Positions 28,478 through 37,058 of a stretch of DNA of 37,118 bases are shown in pieces. The notes beneath the pieces were generated by a model that saw nothing but the letters and a program-made list of their open reading frames with translations, ran no database searches and was not told where the DNA came from. The translations under genes and the position numbers were made by a program. Within the stretch, counting starts at the first letter, position 1; every line of letters starts with the position of its first letter. The stretch comes from an uncultured Solobacterium sp. (GTDB lineage: Bacteria; Bacillota_I; Bacilli_A; Erysipelotrichales; Erysipelotrichaceae), in assembly GCA_905194705.1 (NCBI GenBank), contig CAJJTI010000004.1, positions 1 through 37,118 of the forward strand. Reading direction: 5' to 3'.

Positions 28478-29335
28478 ATGACAAGATTTGATATTGTAAT
28501 TATTGGAACAGGTCCTGCAGGACTTGAAGCAGCCATTACAGCAAAAATAAGAAACAAAAATATACTCTTGCTTGGTTCTAAGAAATCAAGTATGAAAGTA
28601 GAAAAAGCACATACTGTTGAAAACTATTTAGGTTTACCTCATATTAGTGGAGCTGATATGCAAAAAGCTTTTCTAAAACATATAGAAGAACTAGGCATAG
28701 AAATAACTGAGGACCAAGTAGTTTCTGTTTATAATATGGGTGATTATTTCATGGTACAAACAAAAGCAAATTACTATGAAGCTAGCACTGTTATTTTAGC
28801 AACAGGTGTCACTACTGCTAAGCCTTATCCAAATGAAGAAAAGTTATTAGGTAAAGGTGTAAGTTATTGCGCTACTTGTGATGCTCCATTATATAAAGGT
28901 AAAACTGTTGCAGTTATTGCGACAAATAAAGAGGAAGAACCTGAAGTTACTTTCTTAAAAGAATATGCAGAAAAAGTATATTATTTTCCACTATATGAAG
29001 AGGCTGGTGATTTAGATAATATTGATATCAGAAAAGAAAAGCCACAAGATATTATCGGTGATAATAAAATTAAAAAACTTAAAACAGACAAAAATGAATA
29101 TGATATCGATGGCTTATTTATATTAAGAGAATCAGTAGCTCCTAAACAATTAGTTCCAGGACTTGAAACTGATGGTCCGCATGTAAAAGTTAATTTAGAC
29201 ATGAGTACAAATATCCCAGGTTTATTTGCTTGTGGTGATATCGCTGGATTACCTTATCAATATATTAAATCAGCAGGCCAAGGTAATGTTGCAGCATTAA
29301 GTGCTGTTAAATATCTTGTATCACCCAGGAAATAA
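28478..29335 (+). CDS. Thioredoxin-reductase-like flavoprotein lacking a normal NADPH motif
   Basis: A 285-residue FAD protein. It has the N-terminal GTGPAG (10-15), the dithiol CATC (131-134) in the TrxB context SYCATCDAP, and the C-terminal FAD motif ACGDIAG. The segment after CATC reads VAVIATNKEEEPEV instead of the usual GGGNSAVEEA, and basic NADPH-phosphate contacts are missing. The second nucleotide domain is short. It may therefore use another donor, such as ferredoxin or another flavoprotein, or pass electrons within the cell's thiol system. AAAGAGG precedes the ATG. The neighbours point to redox homeostasis. Confidence 0.85.
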   Translation: MTRFDIVIIGTGPAGLEAAITAKIRNKNILLLGSKKSSMKVEKAHTVENYLGLPHISGADMQKAFLKHIEELGIEITEDQVVSVYNMGDYFMVQTKANYYEASTVILATGVTTAKPYPNEEKLLGKGVSYCATCDAPLYKGKTVAVIATNKEEEPEVTFLKEYAEKVYYFPLYEEAGDLDNIDIRKEKPQDIIGDNKIKKLKTDKNEYDIDGLFILRESVAPKQLVPGLETDGPHVKVNLDMSTNIPGLFACGDIAGLPYQYIKSAGQGNVAALSAVKYLVSPRK

Positions 29336-29337
29336 TT

Positions 29338-29366
29338 TTTACAAATACAAGAAGTTTTGATATGAT
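29338..29366 (+). promoter_or_regulatory. Promoter of the DUF3793 gene
   Basis: TTTACA (29338-29343), a 17-nt spacer and TATGAT (29361-29366), with TGA before it (extended -10). Start of transcription is expected near 29373, just before the inverted repeat at 29375. Confidence 0.65.
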
Positions 29367-29374
29367 ATTGCTGA

Positions 29375-29392
29375 AGTTAGTTTTGACTAACT
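29375..29392. promoter_or_regulatory. Operator-like inverted repeat AGTTAGT-TTTG-ACTAACT (motif copy 2)
   Basis: A perfect 7-bp inverted repeat right after the predicted transcription start and 1 nt before the GAGGTGG ribosome-binding site. It could be a repressor site in DNA, or a 5' hairpin in RNA that affects translation. Its left half plus loop is the AGTTAGTTTT motif shared with the flanking promoters. Confidence 0.55.
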
Positions 29393-29402
29393 GAGGTGGA
29401 TT

Positions 29403-29960
29403 ATGTCATTAGAAAATGTTGTACGTCAATGTGCTCCTACTTTAGCAAATATTAAAACTGGCAGTTTATTTCCTGTACCTTATACTTCAAAAGAAGTTAT
29501 ACAAAAAGAAATACAAGAATTAAATAAAATCATTTACCCTAAAGGTTTATGTTTAATTCCTTTAAGATACACTGATAAACACATATGCTTGTTATATATG
29601 TTTCGCCCTGAACGACTATCAGATGATTTAAGTAATATAGAAGCACAAGAAATTCTATATCAAAATGGATATAAAGAAATTTCTACTTCTAAATGTATTC
29701 ATCATTTAATTGAAAGATTAGAAAATTATGCTGAATTTCCACATGAAATCGGATTATTTTTGAGTTACCCTGTTAGTGATGTAAAAGGTTTTATTGATAA
29801 TCACGCAAAAAACTGTAAATTTTCTGGACTTTGGAAAGTATATGGTGACGAACAACTGGCTAAAGATTTATTTGTAAAATATCAAAAATGCACTTCTATT
29901 TACTGTGCAAATTATCATTCAGGTATTAGTTTTGAAAAACTAGCAGTAGCTTCAAAATAG
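29403..29960 (+). CDS. DUF3793 family protein
   Basis: A 185-residue soluble protein with the family pattern: CAPTLANIKTGSLF (10-23), FPHEIGLFLSYPVSDVKGFI (near 113-132) and GLWKVYGDEQLAKDLFVKYQKC. Several Cys residues (C10, C49, C98 and a late pair) are notable. The family is uncharacterised and common in anaerobic Bacillota, where it often lies near flavoprotein or metal-transport genes. Here it sits between a TrxB-like protein and a CydDC-type exporter, so a role in thiol or redox metabolism is a reasonable guess only. Confidence 0.8.
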   Translation: MSLENVVRQCAPTLANIKTGSLFPVPYTSKEVIQKEIQELNKIIYPKGLCLIPLRYTDKHICLLYMFRPERLSDDLSNIEAQEILYQNGYKEISTSKCIHHLIERLENYAEFPHEIGLFLSYPVSDVKGFIDNHAKNCKFSGLWKVYGDEQLAKDLFVKYQKCTSIYCANYHSGISFEKLAVASK

Positions 29961-29974
29961 TTACTGCTAGTTTT
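29936..29974 (+). terminator. Terminator of the DUF3793 gene
   Basis: A perfect 13-bp stem, AAAACTAGCAGTA/TACTGCTAGTTTT (29936-29948 and 29962-29974), overlapping the stop codon and ending in a T-rich tract. Confidence 0.85.
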
Positions 29975-29999
29975 CATTCATTTTAGTAGATAACAATAC

Positions 30000-30014
30000 A
30001 AAACTAACTATAAT
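30000..30014. promoter_or_regulatory. CydDC-like operon -10 region with motif copy 3
   Basis: AAAACTAACT (30000-30009), the reverse complement of AGTTAGTTTT, runs into a TATAAT -10 box (30009-30014). No good -35 is seen. A protein bound to the motif would cover the promoter. Confidence 0.45.
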
Positions 30015-30045
30015 AAAATCTATATAAAATAAATAGGAGATAGAT

Positions 30046-31785
30046 ATGTTACTTATAGATAAAACATTAATGAAATTATCTTCAGGTTTATGGGGATGGA
30101 TAATTGCGATTGTTGTTGTAAGATTTACATCATTAATCGGTATAACATATTTTGCAAAATATATTTCTGAATTCTTAGGTCAAATTTTTACCTCATCTAT
30201 TGATCTAAGACAGTTAAAAACAGTCATTATCATGGCTTTTCTAGCTTCTTTATTGACTCTAGTATCACAACTTATCCAGGGAGAACTTGAATATCGTTGT
30301 AACGCAAATGCTCGAATTAATCTTAGAAAAACAATATTTAATCAAGTATTAAATTTAGATGTTGGATATATTGAAACTATTGGTCCTGTATCTGCTATTA
30401 CAAGCAGTTTGGATGCAGTTGAGCAGGTAACAATTTATTATTCAACATATATTCCAAGTTTAATATCTGCTGTTATATCTCCTATCTTTTTATTTTATCA
30501 ATTAAAGAATATTTCTCTTTTTACTGCCCTTTTACTTTTAGCTATATCGTTAAGTTTATTACCTCTCAATAATATCTTCCGTAAAAAAATAGAAACTCTT
30601 CGTAAATCCTATTGGCACTCTGTAGAAGATATCAGTGCTTATTATTTAGACAGTTTAAAAGGTTTAACAACTTTAAAATTATTTAAACAAGATAAAAAAC
30701 ATGAACAGATTTTATCTCAAAAAGCTAATCAACTTAATATAGATATCAATAAGTTCATGAAAATTAACTTTACTTCTTTTTTAGTAACTGAAGCACTTAT
30801 TTATGGAGCCATTATTATCTGCATAATTCATACAGGAATGCAATTAAAATCATCTCTTATTTCTATAGGAAATGCTTTAACCGTTTTATTATTATCTTAT
30901 AGCTATTTTTCAACAATCAGACAATTAATGAATGCAACACATAACGCTTTAACTGCTGTTTCAGCTGCTCAGAAACTAGAAGAGATTTTATCAATAGACA
31001 CTAATCGACCATTTAATAGAGATTTAAAAGAAGACTCTCCAATATTTGATGGTATCAAGCTATCTCATATTAATTTTTCTTATACTAAAGAAAAACCTAT
31101 ATTAAAAGATATCAATTTAATTGTTCCTAAAGGTAGTGTAGTAGCTTTAGCAGGGTTAAGTGGATGTGGTAAAAGTACATTAGCATCATTAATTATGCGT
31201 TTTGTGGATGCTGATTCTGGAGATATTTATATTGAAGGAAAGAATTATAACTCTATGCCTGTTCAAGAATTAAGAAAGAAAATCATATTAGTTCCTCAAA
31301 GTGTTTATTTATTTACAGGAACAATACGTGAAAACCTGTATATTGCTAGTGAACACGCAACTGATGAAAGATTATATGAAGTATTAGAACAGGTGAAGTT
31401 AAAAGATTTTGTTGATTCGCTTGAAAATGGCTTAGATTCATTTGTTGGTGACAGTGGTTCAAGATTGTCTGGTGGCCAGAAACAAAAAATTGGTATTGCT
31501 AGAGCATTACTTTCTGATGCCCCATATATTATTTTTGATGAAGCAACAAGCGCTGTAGATAGTGAAAGTGAACAAGAAATATGGAAATGTATTGAAGAAT
31601 TATCAAATACAAAAACATTAATTATCATCTCTCATCGATTATCTACAATTAGAAACTCTGACATAATTTATATGCTTAAAAATGGTGAAATATTTGAATC
31701 AGGAAATCACGAAAAACTCATGAAAAATAAAAAATTGTATTATGCATTAGTTAATGAACAAGACGCATTAGAAAGGATGGCATAA
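30046..31785 (+). CDS. CydD-like ABC transporter, fused permease and ATPase
   Basis: A half-transporter of 579 residues: about six membrane helices in residues 15-300, then an ATPase domain with Walker A GLSGCGKST (370-378), signature LSGGQ (474-478) and Walker B IIFDE (495-499). The N-terminal part resembles CydD, the subunit of the thiol (cysteine/glutathione) exporter CydDC, which is needed for cytochrome bd assembly and periplasmic redox balance. It starts after AGGAGATAG and is followed 3 nt later by its partner. No cytochrome bd genes are in the window, so the substrate is open. Confidence 0.85.
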   Translation: MLLIDKTLMKLSSGLWGWIIAIVVVRFTSLIGITYFAKYISEFLGQIFTSSIDLRQLKTVIIMAFLASLLTLVSQLIQGELEYRCNANARINLRKTIFNQVLNLDVGYIETIGPVSAITSSLDAVEQVTIYYSTYIPSLISAVISPIFLFYQLKNISLFTALLLLAISLSLLPLNNIFRKKIETLRKSYWHSVEDISAYYLDSLKGLTTLKLFKQDKKHEQILSQKANQLNIDINKFMKINFTSFLVTEALIYGAIIICIIHTGMQLKSSLISIGNALTVLLLSYSYFSTIRQLMNATHNALTAVSAAQKLEEILSIDTNRPFNRDLKEDSPIFDGIKLSHINFSYTKEKPILKDINLIVPKGSVVALAGLSGCGKSTLASLIMRFVDADSGDIYIEGKNYNSMPVQELRKKIILVPQSVYLFTGTIRENLYIASEHATDERLYEVLEQVKLKDFVDSLENGLDSFVGDSGSRLSGGQKQKIGIARALLSDAPYIIFDEATSAVDSESEQEIWKCIEELSNTKTLIIISHRLSTIRNSDIIYMLKNGEIFESGNHEKLMKNKKLYYALVNEQDALERMA

Positions 31786-31788
31786 ATT

Positions 31789-33471
31789 ATGGAAAATCAA
31801 TTTAAATATTCTCTTTCTACTATTATAAAGCGTCTTTTGATTTTTGCTCGTCCAATAAAGTCATATCTAATCATCTCAACTTTAGCTTCTATAATAGGTA
31901 ATCTTAGTCATATTGGACTTATGGGATTTGGATCTTTATATTTATTATCTTTGACTTGTTATCTAAATACTAATCCTGATAAATGGTTAATTTTAACAAT
32001 CATTTCTGCTTCTTTAATTGCTATTTGTAGATATTTGGAAGGAGTATATTCTCATATAGGTGCTTATGGTGTACTTGCAAGCTTAAGAGTACATTTGTTT
32101 TCTATTATTGATCGTATCTCCCCTGCTTTTTTAATTGATCATAAAAAAGGAGATTTAATGTCTATTGCGATAAATGATATAGAAACATTAGAATACTTTT
32201 TTGCTCATACTATTGGTCCTATGTTTACGGTAATTATTTTGCCATTTGTTACACTGATTGTTGCTTATCAAATTCACCCTTATTACTTTATGGTACTTTT
32301 ACCATTATTTATTTTAATATCTATTGTTATTCCCTTAATTGCACTAAAAGCAGGAAATAATATTGGTATGAATTATCGTAAATCACTAGGTGAATTAAAA
32401 TCATTAATACTAGAAAGTGTATACGGTATACGAGACATTCAAATATACAATAATGGTGAAAAAAGATTAGAAAAAATATTAAATGAAAATGAAACAGTAA
32501 ATAAAGCATCGCATGGTCTTACTCTTCACCAGCAAATATTATCAAGTGTTCCTAATTTCTTTATTTATATTGCACGTATATTAATCATTGTCGTATCAGC
32601 TTATTTAATATCAATCAATCAAAACAATCCAACAGGAACGATATTAATTTCTTTTGTTGCAGCAGCTTCTTTTTCATCAACTTTTTCTCTAACTTTTGTA
32701 GTTACACATCTTTTAGAAACTTTTGCTGCTGCAAAAAGAATATTTATGATTGAAGATACTATTCCAACTGTTAATCAAAAAGAAACTACGCAAACTTGTG
32801 GTGAAATAAAGAATATCAAATTTAATAACGTTTCTTTTGCTTATCCAAATACAGATGTTGAAGTATTAAAAAACTTGAATTTTGAAATAAAAAAAGGAGA
32901 TAAAATTGGTATCTTTGGCCCTAGTGGTATAGGTAAATCAACCCTGTTTAGATTATTATTAAGATTTTATGATCCTAATTCTGGAACAATTTCATTCAAT
33001 CATATCGATTTAAAAGACTTATCTTTCAATGAAATCTATCAAAGAATTGGTATGTTAGAACAAGAAACATATTTATTTGATGATACTATTTTCAATAATA
33101 TTGCCATAGCTAAAGAAGGAGCCTCTCTTGATGAAGTAAAACATGCTGCAGAAAAAGCAGGAATTGCTAGTTTAATTGATACATTACCTGAAGGATATAA
33201 CACAGAGATGGGCCAAATGGCTTCAAGATTAAGTGGTGGTGAAAAACAAAGAATTGGCATTGCAAGAATTATGCTTGCTTGTCCTGATATTATTGTTATG
33301 GATGAACCAACCAGTGCTCTTGATGTATTCCATGAAAAAGAATTACTACATACACTAAAAACCGAATATAGTCATTCTACATGGTTAATTATCTCTCATA
33401 GAATGTCTACATTAACCTGTTGTAATCGTTTATACAAACTTGAAAATGGTCAACTAATACAAATTAATTAG
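31789..33471 (+). CDS. CydC-like ABC transporter, fused permease and ATPase
   Basis: A partner half-transporter of 560 residues. The N-terminal region has RYLEGVYSHIGAYGVLASLR (81-100), which corresponds to the CydC segment RYLER-SH-…-LA-LR. The ATPase domain has Walker A GPSGIGKST (377-385), LSGGE (481-485) and Walker B IIVMDE (501-506). It forms a heterodimer with the preceding gene. Its stop overlaps the convergent patatin gene by 8 nt, and no terminator lies between them. Confidence 0.85.
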   Translation: MENQFKYSLSTIIKRLLIFARPIKSYLIISTLASIIGNLSHIGLMGFGSLYLLSLTCYLNTNPDKWLILTIISASLIAICRYLEGVYSHIGAYGVLASLRVHLFSIIDRISPAFLIDHKKGDLMSIAINDIETLEYFFAHTIGPMFTVIILPFVTLIVAYQIHPYYFMVLLPLFILISIVIPLIALKAGNNIGMNYRKSLGELKSLILESVYGIRDIQIYNNGEKRLEKILNENETVNKASHGLTLHQQILSSVPNFFIYIARILIIVVSAYLISINQNNPTGTILISFVAAASFSSTFSLTFVVTHLLETFAAAKRIFMIEDTIPTVNQKETTQTCGEIKNIKFNNVSFAYPNTDVEVLKNLNFEIKKGDKIGIFGPSGIGKSTLFRLLLRFYDPNSGTISFNHIDLKDLSFNEIYQRIGMLEQETYLFDDTIFNNIAIAKEGASLDEVKHAAEKAGIASLIDTLPEGYNTEMGQMASRLSGGEKQRIGIARIMLACPDIIVMDEPTSALDVFHEKELLHTLKTEYSHSTWLIISHRMSTLTCCNRLYKLENGQLIQIN

Positions 33472-34366
33472 ATAATTCTAAATATTGTTTTAATTCACTC
33501 ATACAATTCATTGCGTCTTTATAACCTAAATGGTAGAGATTACCTAGTTTCTCAACATTACTTTCTATTCTACTAATTGTAATAGGAACAGAAGGAGAAA
33601 TAGTAAATACTCTACCTTCTTTTGTTAATTTTTCAATTTCATCACATTCACGATTATATTCAATCTGACATTCGCTTAATGTATTTGCAAATAAAGGATA
33701 ACTTTTATATCTTCTAAATGCATGCATATCTAATTCATTAGGTTTACGGAAATTCACATCTCTTGTTCTTACAATGACTATTTTTTTGTAATCATTAGCT
33801 AATGCCCATTCATATGGAATAGCTTTAGAACAACCACCATCAAGATATGGTTTTCCTTCTACTTTTACCATTTCTGATACATAAGGCATAGAAGCAGAAG
33901 CTTGTATTGCTTTATAAATATCTTTACATTTTCCTTTTTCAAAAAATGTTTGTTCACCAGTAACACAATTTGTACAAGATGCGATGAATCTTTTCTTTTC
34001 ATCATAGAATAACTCATTATTTAAAGGATCCGTTTTATTGATTTGTTTAAATACAAAATCAAAACCAATAATTCCTTTATTTTTTCTTATTGCTTTAACA
34101 CCAACATAGCGACTGTCATGTCTATATTTAAGATTAATTCTTGCTGTTCTACCAATATTACCAGCTACATAATTCACACCATTCATTGCACCAGCAGAAA
34201 CACCTATAGTACAAGATAAATTAATATCATTTTCCATTAATGCATCAAGCACTCCCGCTGTATATAATCCTCTAAATGCTCCACCTTCTAATACAATGCA
34301 ACCATCTATCGTTTTATTACTTGCAATACCACATGGTATTTGATCTAACTTTGAATATACTTCCAT
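33464..34366 (-). CDS. Patatin-like phospholipase / acyl hydrolase
   Basis: A 300-residue cytosolic protein with the patatin dyad: the nucleophile S57 in GVSAG (55-59) and D176 in LDGG (175-178). The oxyanion motif GGAFRG (28-33) lies before it. It belongs to the bacterial group related to RssA/YlbK-type and YjjU-like lipases. ATG 34366 follows AAAAGGAAA; the upstream 26 codons lack an RBS. It ends convergently with the CydC-like gene, overlapping by 8 nt. The lipid substrate is unknown. Confidence 0.88.
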   Translation of the reverse strand: MEVYSKLDQIPCGIASNKTIDGCIVLEGGAFRGLYTAGVLDALMENDINLSCTIGVSAGAMNGVNYVAGNIGRTARINLKYRHDSRYVGVKAIRKNKGIIGFDFVFKQINKTDPLNNELFYDEKKRFIASCTNCVTGEQTFFEKGKCKDIYKAIQASASMPYVSEMVKVEGKPYLDGGCSKAIPYEWALANDYKKIVIVRTRDVNFRKPNELDMHAFRRYKSYPLFANTLSECQIEYNRECDEIEKLTKEGRVFTISPSVPITISRIESNVEKLGNLYHLGYKDAMNCMSELKQYLELSN

Positions 34367-34446
34367 AATTTTTTCCTTTTTAACAGGAGATATCATAATT
34401 ATTATTTGAAACAAATTAAATATACAAATGAGGTCAAATGACAAAA

Positions 34447-34481
34447 AAAGTGCCAGTCTATATATTAGAATCTGACACTTT
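34447..34481 (-). terminator. Terminator of the secreted flavoprotein gene
   Basis: A 10-bp stem, AAAGTGTCAG/CTGGCACTTT (minus, 34481-34472 and 34456-34447), with one G-U pair and a run of seven T. Confidence 0.85.
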
Positions 34482-34500
34482 AATTTATTTTATTACAAGA

Positions 34501-37023
34501 TTATTTGTTATCTTCAGCAACTGCTTTAGCAGCATCACGTCCAGAAACGATAATTTCTGTAATAGCATTACCACCTAAACGGTTACCTGCATGATAGCCA
34601 CTTGTAACTTCACCAGCAGCATATAAACCAGTAATTGTCTTACCATCTTTATCTAATACATGGTGATTAACATCAGTAACAAGACCTCCCATTGTATGGT
34701 GAGTTGATGGAGCTAAGAAACGGATACGTAAGTTTTCTAACTTATATGTATCTGGTAAGTAGTTACCATTTTCATCTTTTTCAACATCACCAACAGTAGC
34801 AGTATATGCAAGCTTTTCTACAGGTAAATCAGTAGATGTTCCCATTACATAGTTATCATATTCAGTAATTGTATCACGTAATGTTTGTTCATCTAAGTGA
34901 AGCATTTCAGCTACTTCTGCAACAGTTTTAAAGTACATACGTCCTTCGATATCATTAGCACCATTACTAAATCCACCAACACCAGCAGTTATTGCAGTAT
35001 TAGAAACTTCAACATAAATACCAGGAACATACTTTAAGCCAAGTTCATCAGCTAATTCTTTAGTCATACCATTTTCAAATGCACCTTTAGATAATACGTC
35101 ACGTTCAGCAGATTCATCTACATAACGTTTACCAGTAGCAGCATTAATGTAAATAACGTTTTCTCCTGCACCACCAGCAAGATTACCATTATCAACCCAA
35201 CCTAATGGCATCATTTGTGTCCAACCCATTCCATCAGTATCAGCACCTACTTCTTCAGCCATTGTAATACCGTCACCTTGTAGTGAAGAACGGTTTGTTG
35301 TACCAATATTATCAGCGATGAAGCTATCATCCCAGTAATCATTTGTTTCTTGCACTTTAGCAATATTTGCACCATAACCACCAGTAGCTAAAATAACACC
35401 CTTATTTGCATGAGCAACTACTTCCGTACCATCAAATTTCTTAGCTTTAACACCAGTTACTTTTCCATCTTCTTCGATTAGTTCATAAGCTGTTGTTCTT
35501 GTCATAATTTCATTAGCATCATTAGCTTTTGTAATTGTGTTTGCAGGTACAGCAAAATAAGCACCCCACTTAGATTCTAGGAATTCACCATCAACAGTTC
35601 CACCTTTAACACTGTTTTCACGTTGCCATAAACAACCAATCAATGTAAATGCACGACTGATATCAATATCTGCACCTTGAGCAGTTAACCATGGATAAAT
35701 ATCTTGTCCACCGTTAACAAATTCTTTTACTTTTTCGATATCACTGTAAATCCATACAGAACCATCTTTATTTGGTCTTAAACCACCATAATATGTTTGG
35801 AAAATATGTAATTCAGGAGTAGAGAATAAAGTTAAATCTGTTTCTTTCTTTCCTGCATCAAGTTGAGGTTGAGCCCAAGCCATATATTCTTTGATCTGAC
35901 CTTTTAAAGTCTTTAATACATCTAAGTATTCAGCATGAACACCACGTTCAGCATTTAGAGTAATGTCTCCTGCAACAAACGGATGATCCGCATCAATTGT
36001 TCCATCAAATTCATCCTCTGACCAGTTAGCAATTGTATTTAGAATATGTAAACGACCAGCATCATTCTTTACTTTAGTATAAGTTTTTCCTTCATATTCA
36101 GCTTCTGTAGCATCTGGATTTTCAGCATCCCATACTACTGCTTGATAAGCTGTCTGATAAGAACCACCAGAAACTAATGTATTACCACCAATTTCAGCAT
36201 TTTCTTCCATAATTAGAACTGTATTACCATCTTGAGCAGCTTGAGAACCAGCCATCATACCAGCTCCACCTGCACCAACGATAACTACATCCCAAGTACC
36301 TTCAACAGTATCACCTGCTTCATGTTTAACAGTATTTTTCTTAAATCCATCAATATCACTAGCTTTAGCTTCAACAGCTGCAGCAGCTACGGCATCTTTT
36401 AAACCACGACTTGAGAATGTTGCGCCTGATACTGAATCAACTCCAGAACCATTTGCTTCAATCATATCAGCAATTAAGATATCAAATGCACTAGTACCAA
36501 CATGTGCTGTTTCAGTTGAATCTGTAACTTCAATTGATTCAATCTTATCATCACCGAATGTTACAGATACAGTAATTGGACCATTGTATCCTTTTGCACT
36601 ACCTGTATAAGTGCCTGCTGTATAAGTTACAGGAACATTTTCCTCACTATCAGTAGAACCTGTTTCTCCTTTTTCAGCATTTTCAATTGCCTTTGCAGCA
36701 GCAGCTTTAATACCATCTGTTGTAAAAGTAGCTCCTGATACGCCATCAATTTCTGCACTTTGAGCAGTTTTAATTTGTTCAGCTAATTCTTCTAAAGCTG
36801 CTCCTCCAATTGTTTCAGTTTCATCTGGTCCTTCACATTTAACATCTGTAATAGATTTAGCATCCGTTGTGATTGTAACTGTGACTTTTCCTCCGAAACC
36901 ATCTGCTTCACCAGTGTAAGTACCAGCAGTATATTTGCCTGTTTCTCCACCATTACCTGATGAACAAGCAACCATACTTGCACACATGAAAACAGATAAA
37001 ATTAGTTTACTAATCTTTTTCAT
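34501..37023 (-). CDS. Secreted fumarate-reductase-type flavoprotein lipoprotein with two FMN-binding domains
   Basis: An 840-residue surface lipoprotein with signal peptide and lipobox SMVAC (C20). Two FMN-binding domains follow. Each ends in a flavinylation motif, DGVSGAT (T99) and DSVSGAT (T202), where ApbE-type transferase attaches FMN through Thr. The FAD/succinate-dehydrogenase-type domain starts at VVIVGAGGAGMMA (246-258) and ends with HHTMGGL and AGNRLGGNAI, the active-site Arg region. The family includes extracellular reductases for fumarate, urocanate and methacrylate. The substrate is unknown here. It likely accepts electrons from membrane flavin chains as a respiratory terminal reductase. 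AAGGGAGG precedes the ATG. Confidence 0.92.
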   Translation of the reverse strand: MKKISKLILSVFMCASMVACSSGNGGETGKYTAGTYTGEADGFGGKVTVTITTDAKSITDVKCEGPDETETIGGAALEELAEQIKTAQSAEIDGVSGATFTTDGIKAAAAKAIENAEKGETGSTDSEENVPVTYTAGTYTGSAKGYNGPITVSVTFGDDKIESIEVTDSTETAHVGTSAFDILIADMIEANGSGVDSVSGATFSSRGLKDAVAAAAVEAKASDIDGFKKNTVKHEAGDTVEGTWDVVIVGAGGAGMMAGSQAAQDGNTVLIMEENAEIGGNTLVSGGSYQTAYQAVVWDAENPDATEAEYEGKTYTKVKNDAGRLHILNTIANWSEDEFDGTIDADHPFVAGDITLNAERGVHAEYLDVLKTLKGQIKEYMAWAQPQLDAGKKETDLTLFSTPELHIFQTYYGGLRPNKDGSVWIYSDIEKVKEFVNGGQDIYPWLTAQGADIDISRAFTLIGCLWQRENSVKGGTVDGEFLESKWGAYFAVPANTITKANDANEIMTRTTAYELIEEDGKVTGVKAKKFDGTEVVAHANKGVILATGGYGANIAKVQETNDYWDDSFIADNIGTTNRSSLQGDGITMAEEVGADTDGMGWTQMMPLGWVDNGNLAGGAGENVIYINAATGKRYVDESAERDVLSKGAFENGMTKELADELGLKYVPGIYVEVSNTAITAGVGGFSNGANDIEGRMYFKTVAEVAEMLHLDEQTLRDTITEYDNYVMGTSTDLPVEKLAYTATVGDVEKDENGNYLPDTYKLENLRIRFLAPSTHHTMGGLVTDVNHHVLDKDGKTITGLYAAGEVTSGYHAGNRLGGNAITEIIVSGRDAAKAVAEDNK

Positions 37024-37037
37024 TATTTTCCTCCCTT

Positions 37038-37058
37038 TTAGCTAATCCAATTAGCTAA
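37038..37058. promoter_or_regulatory. Paired palindromes TTAGCTAA upstream of the flavoprotein
   Basis: TTAGCTAA occurs at 37038-37045 and 37051-37058, 13 bp apart, between a TATAAT-like -10 region (about 37065-37072) and the ribosome-binding site. The spacing suggests a tandem operator, though the regulator is not identified. Confidence 0.45.

Noticed and set aside
34367..34444. N-terminal extension of the patatin gene, which would look like a membrane segment
   Set aside because: No RBS for the upstream ATG; the ATG at 34366 follows AAAAGGAAA and fits patatin family starts.
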